NCBI GenBank assembly: GCA_017510065.1
Contig: JAFWOB010000114.1
Location: 1-64,000, forward strand
DNA from: Parasporobacterium sp.
GTDB lineage: Bacteria; Bacillota; Clostridia; Lachnospirales; Lachnospiraceae
Length of the DNA stretch: 64,000 bases
Direction of reading: 5' to 3'
Under the pieces are notes generated by a model that was not told the DNA's origin, did not search any database, and was given only the letters and a program-made list of their open reading frames with translations. The position numbers were made by a program, and so were the translations under genes. This document shows, piece after piece, positions 8,316 to 16,580 of the stretch; the stretch's first letter is position 1; every line of letters begins with the position of its first letter.

Positions 8316-9601
8316 AAAAAATGCTTTGCATTATCCTGGCTGCCATGCTCGCCGTGGCATCGATGGCCTGCATTACCCAGGCTCAGGAGGGATCCGGCAG
8401 CGCATTTGAGCCGATGCTGGATACAGAAACCAGCTGCCAGATCACAGTGGTCGGAAGCTATTCCAACTTTGAAGCGCTGGAAGCTGAATTTGACAGCTTC
8501 AATGAGTTTTATCCTGATGTTGAGCTAAGTTATGTGAAACCGGATGACTACAACAATCTGTTGGGAACGATACTGGAGAGCAGTGACGCGCCGAATATTT
8601 TCTTTTCCAATACATGGATGATCGGAAATGAACAATACCAGGCAGTCATTGATCATATGGAAGATCTTTCCGATCCCGAGCTTGGGCTGGACCTGGAATG
8701 CATCCGTCCCAGCCTGCTGAACTATAGCGATGGCGGACAATTGCTGATGGTGCCGGTTTTCGCCAGAAACTACGGTATGCTGGTAAACAATGATCTGTTT
8801 GAGAAGGAAGGACTTGAGGTCCCGGCCACCTGGGAAGAACTGCTGGCTGTGTGTGAAGCGTTTCGCAGTAAGGGATATGTAAGCCCTATGATGGGCTACA
8901 GCGCGGATTCTTCGGGCTGCCTGATGAACATACTAGTGTATCCGGAAGTCCTGGCTGCGCTTGCCGGCGACCCGGAACTGCTTCAGGCTGCGAATGAGAT
9001 GGACCCTTCCGCAGGCGAATGCATGCGCCATGGTCTCGAGGCAATGATGCAGCTGATCGAAAATGGTGATATCAATCTGGAAAAATGCGATGAGATCGCT
9101 GACAACTATTCAGAGGTCATTCTTCGCTTCTTTGAAGGGGATGTCCCCATGATGATCTGTGCAGGAGATACCGTATCCGGAACAGGCAAACGCGAAAGCC
9201 AGTCCGAAGCGTTTACGAATGCGCCTTTTACCTATTCTTTCTATCCTGTTCCGCTGTCAGAAGCCGGTGGCTATTTTGTTGACAGCCCATCGATCGAATT
9301 CTCAGTCAATAAAACCTGCGAGAATCTGGACATGACAAATGAGTTTATGCGTTTCCTGATCTCCCGTGAAGAACTGAACAATATGGCTTCCATGAAACGT
9401 CTGGTTACGCCGACGACAGATCTGTCCTTTGACGCGGTGTATGAGCCTTTCGGTCAGATACCCGCTGAACGGGTACTGTCTCCGGAAGTGATCGGGATCA
9501 CGGATCCCCTTGCTATACAGGTGAGAAATGCATCTTATCTGGTCGGAACAGGTGCGATCTCTATTGATGAAGCAGTCAGCCAGTACGGATCATTTGAGTA
9601 A
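8312..9601 (+). CDS. extracellular solute-binding protein (family 1), kinase-coupled
   Basis: 429 residues with a Sec signal peptide (MKKMLCIILAAMLAVASMAC; the Cys falls at residue 20, so lipoprotein processing is possible though the box MASMAC-like is imperfect). The mature part has the two-lobed sugar-binding fold: FDSFNEFYPDVELSY in the first lobe, a GQLLMVPVFARNYGMLVNND strand, ATWEELLAVC and a late FMRFLISREELN. It resembles MalE/UgpB-type proteins of CUT1 importers. There is no permease or ATPase beside it: upstream is a hybrid kinase whose stop overlaps this start by 4 nt (ATGA), downstream is a terminator. That layout suggests a periplasmic-type co-receptor presenting a ligand to the kinase sensor, by analogy with XylFII-LytS. 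Residual transport duty with a remote permease cannot be excluded. Confidence 0.88.
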   Translation: MKKMLCIILAAMLAVASMACITQAQEGSGSAFEPMLDTETSCQITVVGSYSNFEALEAEFDSFNEFYPDVELSYVKPDDYNNLLGTILESSDAPNIFFSNTWMIGNEQYQAVIDHMEDLSDPELGLDLECIRPSLLNYSDGGQLLMVPVFARNYGMLVNNDLFEKEGLEVPATWEELLAVCEAFRSKGYVSPMMGYSADSSGCLMNILVYPEVLAALAGDPELLQAANEMDPSAGECMRHGLEAMMQLIENGDINLEKCDEIADNYSEVILRFFEGDVPMMICAGDTVSGTGKRESQSEAFTNAPFTYSFYPVPLSEAGGYFVDSPSIEFSVNKTCENLDMTNEFMRFLISREELNNMASMKRLVTPTTDLSFDAVYEPFGQIPAERVLSPEVIGITDPLAIQVRNASYLVGTGAISIDEAVSQYGSFE

Positions 9602-9636
9602 TACGGCTGCCTCTTTAAAATATTTCGGCTCAGATT

Positions 9637-9690
9637 AAAGGGATTCCACGAAAATGACCAGAGAATGGCATTTTCACAGAATCCCTTTTT
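9637..9690 (+). terminator. intrinsic terminator after the kinase/binding protein operon
   Basis: Outer arms AAAGGGATTC (9637-9646) and GAATCCCTTT (9679-9688) enclose inner arms GAAAATG (9650-9656) and CATTTTC (9669-9675), followed by more T. A long two-part hairpin with a T tract. Confidence 0.8.
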
Positions 9691-9792
9691 ATTGGTTGAG
9701 AGTTTCTGGAAAAGGACCATTATCAATCTGAAAATAATACGGGAATTTTTATAAGGAACTGATAATATCAGAAGACTGAGAGGAATAACGGC

Positions 9793-11115
9793 ATGATTTT
9801 TAACGATGATATTAAAGCAGTATTAAATTCCATGCATGAAGGGATACTTATTGTGGACAGCGACAGCAGAATTGTGTTTGGAAATGAGGCTTATCTAAGA
9901 TTCATCAGTTCCGACAGCAATATTCATCCATCTCAGGTCAGAGGAAAGAAACTGAGAGATCTTCGCCCCGGAGCCATGCTTCCGGAAGTTGTCCGGACTG
10001 GTGTTCCGATGCTCAGGCAGCGCAGAAGAGAAGCGGAAGATTTTTATTATGTGAATATGTACCCGGTTTTTTCCGGCAATCAGATTATCGGTGGACTTTC
10101 CGTTGTCACATTTATGGACGATGCCGCGGCTTTCAGGGAAGAACTGAAAGCAATGGAAGAAAGAAACAGTCAGGTAATGTCCAGAATGGGTGCGTTTTCC
10201 GCACGAGATACGTTTAGTAATATTATCGCAAAAGGGAAAAAGTCAGCAGCATGCAAGGCATCTGCCATGAGGCTTGCAGAAACTGAATTTCCTATCCTGA
10301 TGACCAGCGAAAATGGAGCGGGAATGAGCATGTATGCACAGGCGATCCATAACGCAAGTCCAAGGCATGAAGGCCCTTATATCAAAGTAAACTGTCAGGA
10401 AATGAAAGATGGAATCGACACAGAGCTGTTTGGCGTGGAGGGCATAAGGAACAGTATCGGAAATATAGGACTGCTTGAAGCTGCCAAAGGAGGCACGCTG
10501 TTCATTGACGAAATTACCGATATGCCTCCGGATGTTCAGGCAAAACTGTATAATACACTTCAGACGAAAAGCTTTTACCGTATCGGTGCAGATTACCTGA
10601 TCCCGCTTGAAACCAGGGTAATCGTAGGTAGCAATACAGATATTGAAAGGAGAGTTGCTGATAACAGGTTCAATGCTGAACTGTATTATCTCTTCCGGAC
10701 ATTTAGTTTCAATATTCCTGCACTCAGGGAGAGAATGGACGATCTTCCTTTGATCGTTCGTCAGGAACTGGCCAGACTGGGAACTGTCCGAAAAAAGAAG
10801 TTTGATATTACAAATGATGCGATAGACAGGCTAATGCATCACACATGGCCGGGAAATGTAAGAGAACTGCAGCATGTGATTGAATTATCATCGTATCTGG
10901 CTAAGGATGGAATGATCACAGTGGATATCCTCCCGGAATACATTGGTCAGGATATTTCGGAAAATGAGAAAACGCTTCCGGAACGGGTCAGGGCATTTGA
11001 AAAAAATGAGATTCTCAAGATGATGGAGTTCTATGGAAGTGATCTTCAGGCCAAAAAACTGATTGCTGAAAAACTTGGTATATCTCTTGCGAGTTTGTAT
11101 GCAAAACTGAAATAG
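9793..11115 (+). CDS. PAS-AAA+-Fis regulator resembling a sigma-54 activator but with degenerate ATPase
   Basis: 440 residues: an N-terminal PAS domain (about 1-115), an AAA+ domain (about 150-385) and a C-terminal Fis-type helix-turn-helix (about 400-440, KKLIAEKLGISLASLYAKLK). Overall order equals the NtrC/PrdR-type enhancer-binding proteins. Walker B is intact (GGTLFIDEITDMP near 235-246) and WPGNVRELQH is present, but the Walker A loop reads SENGAGMS with no lysine (about 172-179), the GAFTGA loop that touches sigma-54 is missing (FGVEGIRNSIGNIGLLEAA takes its place), and the arginine-finger segment reads FNAELYYLF where active members have FRxDLYYRL. The protein should bind neither sigma-54 nor hydrolyse ATP normally, so it probably acts as a TyrR-like conventional regulator. 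It precedes the CitMHS/AtuA genes and their palindromes, its likely targets. Confidence 0.88.
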   Translation: MIFNDDIKAVLNSMHEGILIVDSDSRIVFGNEAYLRFISSDSNIHPSQVRGKKLRDLRPGAMLPEVVRTGVPMLRQRRREAEDFYYVNMYPVFSGNQIIGGLSVVTFMDDAAAFREELKAMEERNSQVMSRMGAFSARDTFSNIIAKGKKSAACKASAMRLAETEFPILMTSENGAGMSMYAQAIHNASPRHEGPYIKVNCQEMKDGIDTELFGVEGIRNSIGNIGLLEAAKGGTLFIDEITDMPPDVQAKLYNTLQTKSFYRIGADYLIPLETRVIVGSNTDIERRVADNRFNAELYYLFRTFSFNIPALRERMDDLPLIVRQELARLGTVRKKKFDITNDAIDRLMHHTWPGNVRELQHVIELSSYLAKDGMITVDILPEYIGQDISENEKTLPERVRAFEKNEILKMMEFYGSDLQAKKLIAEKLGISLASLYAKLK

Positions 11116-11134
11116 CAGTTCATAGTTATATACG

Positions 11135-11175
11135 GATTCCAGAATATTGGAATTGTATTCCAATATTCTGGAATC
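11135..11175. promoter_or_regulatory. perfect 19 bp inverted repeat holding two operator-like sites
   Basis: The arms 11135-11153 and 11157-11175 are exact reverse complements around a TGT centre. Each arm contains one near-palindromic site: TTCCAGAATATTGGAA (11137-11152) and TTCCAATATTCTGGAA (11158-11173). The same core recurs as a perfect palindrome at 11226-11241. Most likely these are binding sites for the upstream Fis-type regulator; the hairpin could also help end its transcript, though only a poor T tract follows. Confidence 0.65.
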
Positions 11176-11225
11176 TTTATTACCATTATAAATTCAAGAG
11201 GTAACATCATTCGTCTTTACAATTA

Positions 11226-11241
11226 TTCCAGAATTCTGGAA
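11226..11241. promoter_or_regulatory. perfect 16 bp palindromic operator
   Basis: TTCCAGAATTCTGGAA is a perfect palindrome and the third copy of the core found at 11137 and 11158. Its centre lies about 60 bp upstream of the transcription start predicted from the TATAAT at 11281-11286, the position expected for a class I activator site. Confidence 0.65.
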
Positions 11242-11280
11242 ATTGACAAAGTTGAAGGACGATATAGCGTCTCCTATACT

Positions 11281-11286
11281 TATAAT
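11281..11286 (+). promoter_or_regulatory. candidate -10 box for the CitMHS/AtuA operon
   Basis: A perfect TATAAT 44 bp upstream of the carrier start. No good -35 lies at 16-18 bp (GACGAT there); the nearby TTGACA (11243-11248) is 32 bp away and out of register. A weak -35 fits an activator-dependent promoter served by the palindrome at 11226-11241. Confidence 0.45.
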
Positions 11287-11329
11287 AGACACAAAGTGTT
11301 CACATTTTATAGTTTAGGAGGATCACAAA

Positions 11330-12694
11330 ATGTTAGCTGCACTAGGTTTTATAACTGTAGTTGCGATGCTGGTACTGATCATGACCAAGAAGGCTTCTCC
11401 TCTGGTTGCATTGATCGGAGTACCGGTCATCACTGGCATCATCGCATGCTTCTTCTTTGTAACTGATCCTGAAGGTGCTCCGGGAGTTATTGATTTTGGG
11501 AAAAATTTCCTGTCACTGGGTAAAATGATCACCGGATCATCTGGTATCGGTTCGGTAGCTGCAACTGGTGTCATGTTTATTTTCTCAATTCTGTTTTTCG
11601 GTGTCCTCACAGATGCAGGAACATTCAGACCTATCATCAGGGTTATTATCAGAATTGTAGGCACTGATCCTGTTAAGATCGCAATCGGAACCGCAATTCT
11701 TGCCATGGTTGTCCACCTTGATGGTTCCGGCGCTGTTACTTTCCTGATCTGTATACCGGCACTTCTTCCTTTGTATGACGCGCTTAAAATGAAGAGAACA
11801 ACGCTGGCGACCATTGTTGCTCTTTCCGCAGGTACGATGAATATTCTTCCCTGGGGCGGACCAACGATCCGTGCTGCGACAGCACTTGGCTTTGAAAATG
11901 TAACAGAGTTCTTTATGCCTGTTCTTGTTCCTGTGCTTGTTGGTCTCGCAGCAGTTATTGCAATTGCTGTTTTCCTGGGAATGAGAGAGAAAAAGCGGCT
12001 TGGTCCGGCTCTTACCATGAATCACAAGTATGAGGCACCGCCACTTACGGAAGAAGAGAAAGCTCTCGAAAGACCGAAGCTTTTCTGGGTTAATATTATC
12101 CTAATTCTGGCAGCAATTGCGAGCCTGCTTTTCAGCGGATTTGCTCCTGCAGTCGTATTTATGGTATTTTATGTAATAGCAACAATGATCAACTATCCGG
12201 TTGTCAAGGACTCCAAGGCGAGGGTTGACGCTCATGCCAAGAGCTGTCTGATGATGTGTTCTGTTCTTTTTGCAGCAGGATGTTTCACAGGCATTATGAA
12301 GGGAACAGGAATGATCACTGCAATGTCTCAGGCACTTGTTTCAATTATTCCTGCCGGAGCAGCTCCGTTCTTCCCGCTTATTATCGGTATTATTGCAATG
12401 CCTGCTTCTTTGCTTTTCGATCCGGATTCCTTCTACTATGGAGTACTTCCTGTTCTTGCAGAAACAGCGGCAGGATTCGGTATTGCTTCAGCAAGTATCG
12501 GACATGCAGCAATTCTTGGTCAGATGACCACAGGCTTCCCTGTATCTCCTCTTACTGCTTCAACATTCCTTCTTGTCGGACTCGCCGGAATCGATCTTGG
12601 TGAGCATCAGAGAAAGACAATCCCCTGGGCATGGGGTGTATCTATTGTGATGGTTATTATTGCAATCATTACAGGCGGAGTTACGATTGGTTGA
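11330..12694 (+). CDS. CitMHS family citrate/divalent-metal:H+ symporter-like carrier
   Basis: 454 residues, about twelve hydrophobic segments, matching the CitMHS branch of the ion transporter superfamily, whose known members (Bacillus CitM, CitH) import citrate complexed with a metal ion. The helical-hairpin motifs are visible: MVVHLDGSGAVTFLICIPAL in the first half and SLLFDPDSFYYGVLPVLAE in the second, plus SAGTMNILPWGGPT. GAGGATC precedes the ATG well. It stands behind the operator/promoter region above and 27 bp ahead of the AtuA gene, so its substrate is probably the organic acid handled by the AtuA pair rather than citrate itself; that is inference. Confidence 0.88.
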   Translation: MLAALGFITVVAMLVLIMTKKASPLVALIGVPVITGIIACFFFVTDPEGAPGVIDFGKNFLSLGKMITGSSGIGSVAATGVMFIFSILFFGVLTDAGTFRPIIRVIIRIVGTDPVKIAIGTAILAMVVHLDGSGAVTFLICIPALLPLYDALKMKRTTLATIVALSAGTMNILPWGGPTIRAATALGFENVTEFFMPVLVPVLVGLAAVIAIAVFLGMREKKRLGPALTMNHKYEAPPLTEEEKALERPKLFWVNIILILAAIASLLFSGFAPAVVFMVFYVIATMINYPVVKDSKARVDAHAKSCLMMCSVLFAAGCFTGIMKGTGMITAMSQALVSIIPAGAAPFFPLIIGIIAMPASLLFDPDSFYYGVLPVLAETAAGFGIASASIGHAAILGQMTTGFPVSPLTASTFLLVGLAGIDLGEHQRKTIPWAWGVSIVMVIIAIITGGVTIG

Positions 12695-12721
12695 TCACAG
12701 GTTATAGAAAGGATTGATATT

Positions 12722-14065
12722 ATGAGAACAATTCGTATCGGATCCGGCGCCGGATATGCCGGAGATCGTATTGAGCCCTCGCTGGAATTAATTGAAAAAG
12801 GGAATCTTGATTATATAAGCTATGAATGCCTTGCTGAAAGAACGATCGCCATAGGTCAGCAGGCGAAGCTCCAGAATCCCCAAAAGGGATATAACGGACT
12901 TCTTGAGGCACGTATGGAAAAAGCGCTTCCTCTTATCTGGGAACACAAGGTAAAAATGATCACCAATATGGGATCAGCCAACCCCATCGCTGCTGCGGAA
13001 AAAACTGTGGAAATTGCTCAGAAACATGGGCTTACAGGAATGAAAGTCGTATGTGTAATCGGCGATGATATTCTTCCGATGATCGATAAATATCAGGATA
13101 CGGAAGTCTGGGAGACCCATGAGCCTCTTTCCAGACTGGACGGACAGATCATTTCCGCCAATGCTTATCTTGGTGTGGAAGGAATTATCAAGGCACTGGA
13201 CGCCGGCGCGGATGTCGTCATTACAGGCCGTGTTGCAGATCCGGCAATCTTTATGGCTCCTGCGATCTATGAGTTTGGATGGAGTATGGAAGACTGGGAT
13301 CTTCTTGGCAAAGGTACCTGTATGGGACATCTGCTTGAATGCGGAGGTCAGGCAACAGGCGGATATTTTGCAGAGCCAGGCAAGAAAGATGTGCCGGGAT
13401 TTGGCCATATTGGATTTCCGATTGCGGAAATTTCCGAGGATGGAACACTGGTTATCACCAAGGTTGAAGAAGCCGGCGGTATGGTGACGCCTGAAACTCT
13501 ATCCGAACAGATCTGCTACGAAATCCATGATCCGGAAAACTATATTACGCCGGATGTCATTGCTGACTTTAAACAGATCACATTTACTCAGATTGCAAAG
13601 GACAGAGTGCAGGTTACTGGCATTACAGGAAAACCTAAGACAGACACGTTCAAATGCTCAATCGGATATAAAGACTGCTATATTGGTGACGGAGAAATCT
13701 CCTATGGCGGTCCCGGTGCGCTTAACAGAGCGAAGCTGGCTCTGGAAGTGATTAAGGAAAGACTGGAGCTGGTGGCTCCGGGTCAGTTCGAGGAAATGAA
13801 ATATGATCTGATCGGATGCAACAGTCTCTACTGGAATCCTGATTTCAAATATCAGGAACCTTCTGAAGTGCGTGTAAGAGTAGCAGGACGGGCAAAAACC
13901 AAAGCCATTGCTGACCTTGTTCCCAACGAGATTGAAGCTCTCTATACCAACGGACCAGCAGGCGGTTGTGGGGCTGTGAAACGAACAAGGGATATTGTTT
14001 CAGTTGCATCTATTCTTATCAACAGGAATGATGTAAAGCCTGAAATCGTTGTTTATACAGTTTAA
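12722..14065 (+). CDS. AtuA family protein (acyclic terpene utilization family, DUF1446)
   Basis: 447 residues of the DUF1446/AtuA family, first noted in the Pseudomonas acyclic terpene catabolic cluster and since found with many organic-acid genes; its reaction is not established. The N-terminus IRIGSGAGYAGDRIEPSLEL and LDYISYECLAERTIA, the centre ADVVITGRVADPA and the Gly-rich GHLLECGGQATGGYF are diagnostic. The C-terminal small domain that some homologues carry is encoded separately by the next gene, 12 bp downstream. Together with the CitMHS carrier this forms an uptake-and-use unit for a carboxylate. Start ATG 12722 follows GAAAGGATTG. Confidence 0.88.
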   Translation: MRTIRIGSGAGYAGDRIEPSLELIEKGNLDYISYECLAERTIAIGQQAKLQNPQKGYNGLLEARMEKALPLIWEHKVKMITNMGSANPIAAAEKTVEIAQKHGLTGMKVVCVIGDDILPMIDKYQDTEVWETHEPLSRLDGQIISANAYLGVEGIIKALDAGADVVITGRVADPAIFMAPAIYEFGWSMEDWDLLGKGTCMGHLLECGGQATGGYFAEPGKKDVPGFGHIGFPIAEISEDGTLVITKVEEAGGMVTPETLSEQICYEIHDPENYITPDVIADFKQITFTQIAKDRVQVTGITGKPKTDTFKCSIGYKDCYIGDGEISYGGPGALNRAKLALEVIKERLELVAPGQFEEMKYDLIGCNSLYWNPDFKYQEPSEVRVRVAGRAKTKAIADLVPNEIEALYTNGPAGGCGAVKRTRDIVSVASILINRNDVKPEIVVYTV

Positions 14066-14077
14066 GGAGGTACAGAA

Positions 14078-14377
14078 ATGAAATTATATGAATTAGCGCA
14101 TTCACGTACCGGTGATAAAGGTAATATTTCCAACGTTTCTCTGATTGCCTACAATCCTGCTGATTATGAAATGCTGAAAGAAAAGGTCACAGCAGAGAAA
14201 GTAAAAGAACATTTTAAGGGAATTGTCAAAGGCAAAGTTATCAGATATGAGTTAGAGAATATATATGCCCTGAACTTTGTAATGTACGAAGCTCTGGGAG
14301 GAGGCGTTACGCGTTCATTGTCAGTGGATATGCATGGAAAGGGTCTGTCCAGTTATCTGCTTGACATGGAAATCTGA
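14078..14377 (+). CDS. AtuA-like small subunit (ferredoxin-fold C-terminal domain)
   Basis: 99 residues beginning KLYELAHSRTGDKGNISNVS. The AHSRTGDKGN motif marks the C-terminal domain fused to AtuA in other bacteria; here it is a separate protein that probably pairs with the 447-residue subunit. The rest (EHFKGIVKGKVIRYELENI, GGGVTRSLSVDMHGK) fits the same domain. AAGGAGG overlaps the stop region of the large subunit gene, and a strong terminator follows at 14400, closing the operon. Confidence 0.85.
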   Translation: MKLYELAHSRTGDKGNISNVSLIAYNPADYEMLKEKVTAEKVKEHFKGIVKGKVIRYELENIYALNFVMYEALGGGVTRSLSVDMHGKGLSSYLLDMEI

Positions 14378-14399
14378 CAGGTACTATTCGTCCCATAAG

Positions 14400-14434
14400 C
14401 TGCCGCATGCTGGATACAGTATGCGGCAGTTTTT
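14400..14434 (+). terminator. intrinsic terminator after the AtuA operon
   Basis: CTGCCGCAT (14400-14408) pairs with ATGCGGCAG (14421-14429), followed by TTTTT (14430-14434). Confidence 0.9.
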
Positions 14435-14529
14435 CAAAACAAAATAGACCGCTTGATATTATTGCCTGAAAAGCAGATAATATTCAAAAATCAGAATATT
14501 GAAGAAGACAAAAAAAGGAAATAAAGAAG

Positions 14530-15231
14530 ATGAGTAACAAAACCAGAATCAGATCCATCCGCATTAAGCCATATGCAATTGTTATTGGAATCCTGTATGC
14601 TATCCTGCAGCACGCGGTTTATCTCCTGGGGCATGCTCTTGCCGATTGGATCGGTTTTGAGGCGTTTTTGCCTAAGATCCCTCTGGATGATCTGATCCCG
14701 ATTGTTTCGATTTTTATTATCCCTTATGTATGGGCTTACCTTTTTTGGGCGATGGGACCAATGGCTGTTTCCTTATGCGAGAAGCAGCACTTTAAAGATT
14801 ACATGGCGTCGTGCCTTTTTTCCTGTGTAGCTGGTATATTGCTCCTTGCTTTTTTACCAACCTATATGGACAGGGTTGCCGAAGGTCTTTACGAGGTAGT
14901 GGAGAATCCGACCATTTTTGATAAGCTGCGACAGTTCTGGTATTCATTGGATGGATCTGAAATGGCCTATAACCTTTTGCCCAGCTTCCACTGTATCAAC
15001 AGTACACTATGTTATCTGGGAGTTGCCGGACGCAGGGAGATTCCCAGGTGGTTCAGAATATATTCGCTTATCACTATGCTGCTGATCTTTGCTTCTACCG
15101 TGTACGTCAAGCAGCATTATTTCCTGGATATTGTGACAGGTGCAGCACTGGCAGGAATCGTATTTTTCCTTTGCAAAAAGTTTCATTGGGGAAGAATATT
15201 CAATCCGGTTGAACGGCTTTTTACCCATTGA
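14530..15231 (+). CDS. PAP2 superfamily membrane phosphatase
   Basis: 233 residues with about six membrane helices. The phosphatase motifs are the LLPSFHCINST segment (PSFH, catalytic His) and VYVKQHYFLDIVTGAAL (HxxxDxxxG, second catalytic His), as in type 2 phosphatidic acid phosphatases of the inositol-phosphotransferase-like branch; the first motif (KxxxxxxRP) is weak, as is common there. The enzyme would dephosphorylate a lipid phosphate or pyrophosphate at the membrane. It sits between a terminator and the gshA promoter, which overlaps its stop codon. Confidence 0.85.
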   Translation: MSNKTRIRSIRIKPYAIVIGILYAILQHAVYLLGHALADWIGFEAFLPKIPLDDLIPIVSIFIIPYVWAYLFWAMGPMAVSLCEKQHFKDYMASCLFSCVAGILLLAFLPTYMDRVAEGLYEVVENPTIFDKLRQFWYSLDGSEMAYNLLPSFHCINSTLCYLGVAGRREIPRWFRIYSLITMLLIFASTVYVKQHYFLDIVTGAALAGIVFFLCKKFHWGRIFNPVERLFTH

Positions 15232-15257
15232 CACAGTAGGCAGGTAGACTGTAAAAT
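15228..15257 (+). promoter_or_regulatory. promoter candidate for the gshA-type operon
   Basis: TTGACA (15228-15233, spanning the PAP2 stop codon) and TAAAAT (15252-15257) with an 18 bp spacer, 39 bp upstream of the ATG. Confidence 0.5.
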
Positions 15258-15296
15258 AAATCGACTATATTTATTACAGCAGCCTGGAGAGATTAC

Positions 15297-16580
15297 ATGT
15301 TTCATATTAACGATGATTCCGTCCGTTCCCATCTTCTGAAAGGAAACTTTGGCCTGGAAAAAGAAAGCCTGAGGGTCACAGCTGAAGGCTCTTTTGCTTT
15401 GACCATGCATCCTTTTCCGGACAACAAGAACATTGTCTATGATTTCTGTGAAAATCAGACGGAGATCAATACCGATATTGCCGCGTCCGCAGAAGAAGCT
15501 GAAAGACATCTGCTATTTTACACTTCCCAGATCCAAAAAAAGCTTGCCGAAATGGATGAGCCGGAATATCTCTGGCCATTTTCCAATCCTCCGTATATTC
15601 AAAATGAGCGTGACATTCCCATTGCGTGTGATGCTAAAAAAGTGGGATATTCCAAGAGCTACCGGGAGTATCTTGCTGACCGGTACGGAAGATACAAGAT
15701 GTCACTCAGTGGGATCCATGTAAACTTTTCTTTTTCAGATGCGCTTTTACAGGCTGATTATGCGATGAGCGAAACAGACGATTTTAAAGAATATAAAAAC
15801 AAAGTATATCTGGATCTTGCAGCAGGACTTGTTATATATGGCTGGATCGTCACGGCTCTGACAGCTGCGAGCCCGCTTCTGGATGGAAGCTATTTTGAAC
15901 GGGACAAGAAGGGAATCACGGTCTTTAACGGCCTTGCAAGCACAAGGTGCAGTGAGCTGGGCTATTGGAACTATTTTGTGCCGGTATTCGACTACTCAAA
16001 TATCCATACATATGCTGCGAGCATAAGACAATATGTGGATGCCGGCCTCATTGTATCTCCGACGGAGCTGTACTATCCCGTCCGGATCAAATCCTATGGC
16101 AAGAACGATCTTGACAGACTCGAGGCAAAAGGAGTAAGCCATATAGAATTAAGAACGGTTGACCTGAATCCTTATGAACTATCCGGAATTCATCTGAATG
16201 ATCTGAAATTTATGCAGCTTCTTTTTGTCTGGATCGCCTCAAATCCGGAAAAAAACCTTTCTCTCAGAGATCAGGTACAGGCAGTCCAGAATTTTAAAAA
16301 TGCTGCGCATTATGATCTTAAGACTGTCAAGATCGTGGTCCCAAGCGGCCAGTCACGTTCTGTTGTGAAGACCGGACTTGACATCATAGAGAAATTGAAA
16401 CAGTTCTACTGTGATTTTCCGGATGACGTAAAGGAAATATTAGCGTTTGAGGAAGAGAAGCTTCTGATCCCTGAAAAAAGATACGCCTGGATGATCCGGG
16501 AACAGTTTGGGGATGACTTTGCAGGCAAGGGACTGGAACTTGCCAGAAATCTTCAGGAAAAGATATTGCGAAATGTGTGA
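15297..16580 (+). CDS. gshA: glutamate-cysteine ligase (GshA / GshF N-terminal type)
   Basis: 427 residues matching the glutamate-cysteine ligase domain of the GshA family, closest in style to the N-terminal half of the bifunctional GshF. It joins glutamate and cysteine using ATP to give gamma-glutamylcysteine. The opening GNFGLEKESLRV holds the family GxExE-type metal site, followed by the NQTEI pattern in ENQTEINTDI, WPFSNPP, and KMSLSGIHVNFS with the substrate-binding HxN. The ATP-grasp half of GshF is absent, and no glutathione synthetase is seen nearby, so the product may be gamma-Glu-Cys itself. The stop overlaps the next gene, a class II amidotransferase, by 8 nt. Confidence 0.88.
   Translation: MFHINDDSVRSHLLKGNFGLEKESLRVTAEGSFALTMHPFPDNKNIVYDFCENQTEINTDIAASAEEAERHLLFYTSQIQKKLAEMDEPEYLWPFSNPPYIQNERDIPIACDAKKVGYSKSYREYLADRYGRYKMSLSGIHVNFSFSDALLQADYAMSETDDFKEYKNKVYLDLAAGLVIYGWIVTALTAASPLLDGSYFERDKKGITVFNGLASTRCSELGYWNYFVPVFDYSNIHTYAASIRQYVDAGLIVSPTELYYPVRIKSYGKNDLDRLEAKGVSHIELRTVDLNPYELSGIHLNDLKFMQLLFVWIASNPEKNLSLRDQVQAVQNFKNAAHYDLKTVKIVVPSGQSRSVVKTGLDIIEKLKQFYCDFPDDVKEILAFEEEKLLIPEKRYAWMIREQFGDDFAGKGLELARNLQEKILRNV

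Noticed and set aside
11243..11286. TTGACA (11243) and TATAAT (11281) as one SigA promoter, or a sigma-54 promoter in the same region
   Set aside because: The two boxes are 32 bp apart. For sigma-54, the only GG...GC pair (11257/11267) has an 8 bp gap instead of 10 and lacks the rest of the consensus.
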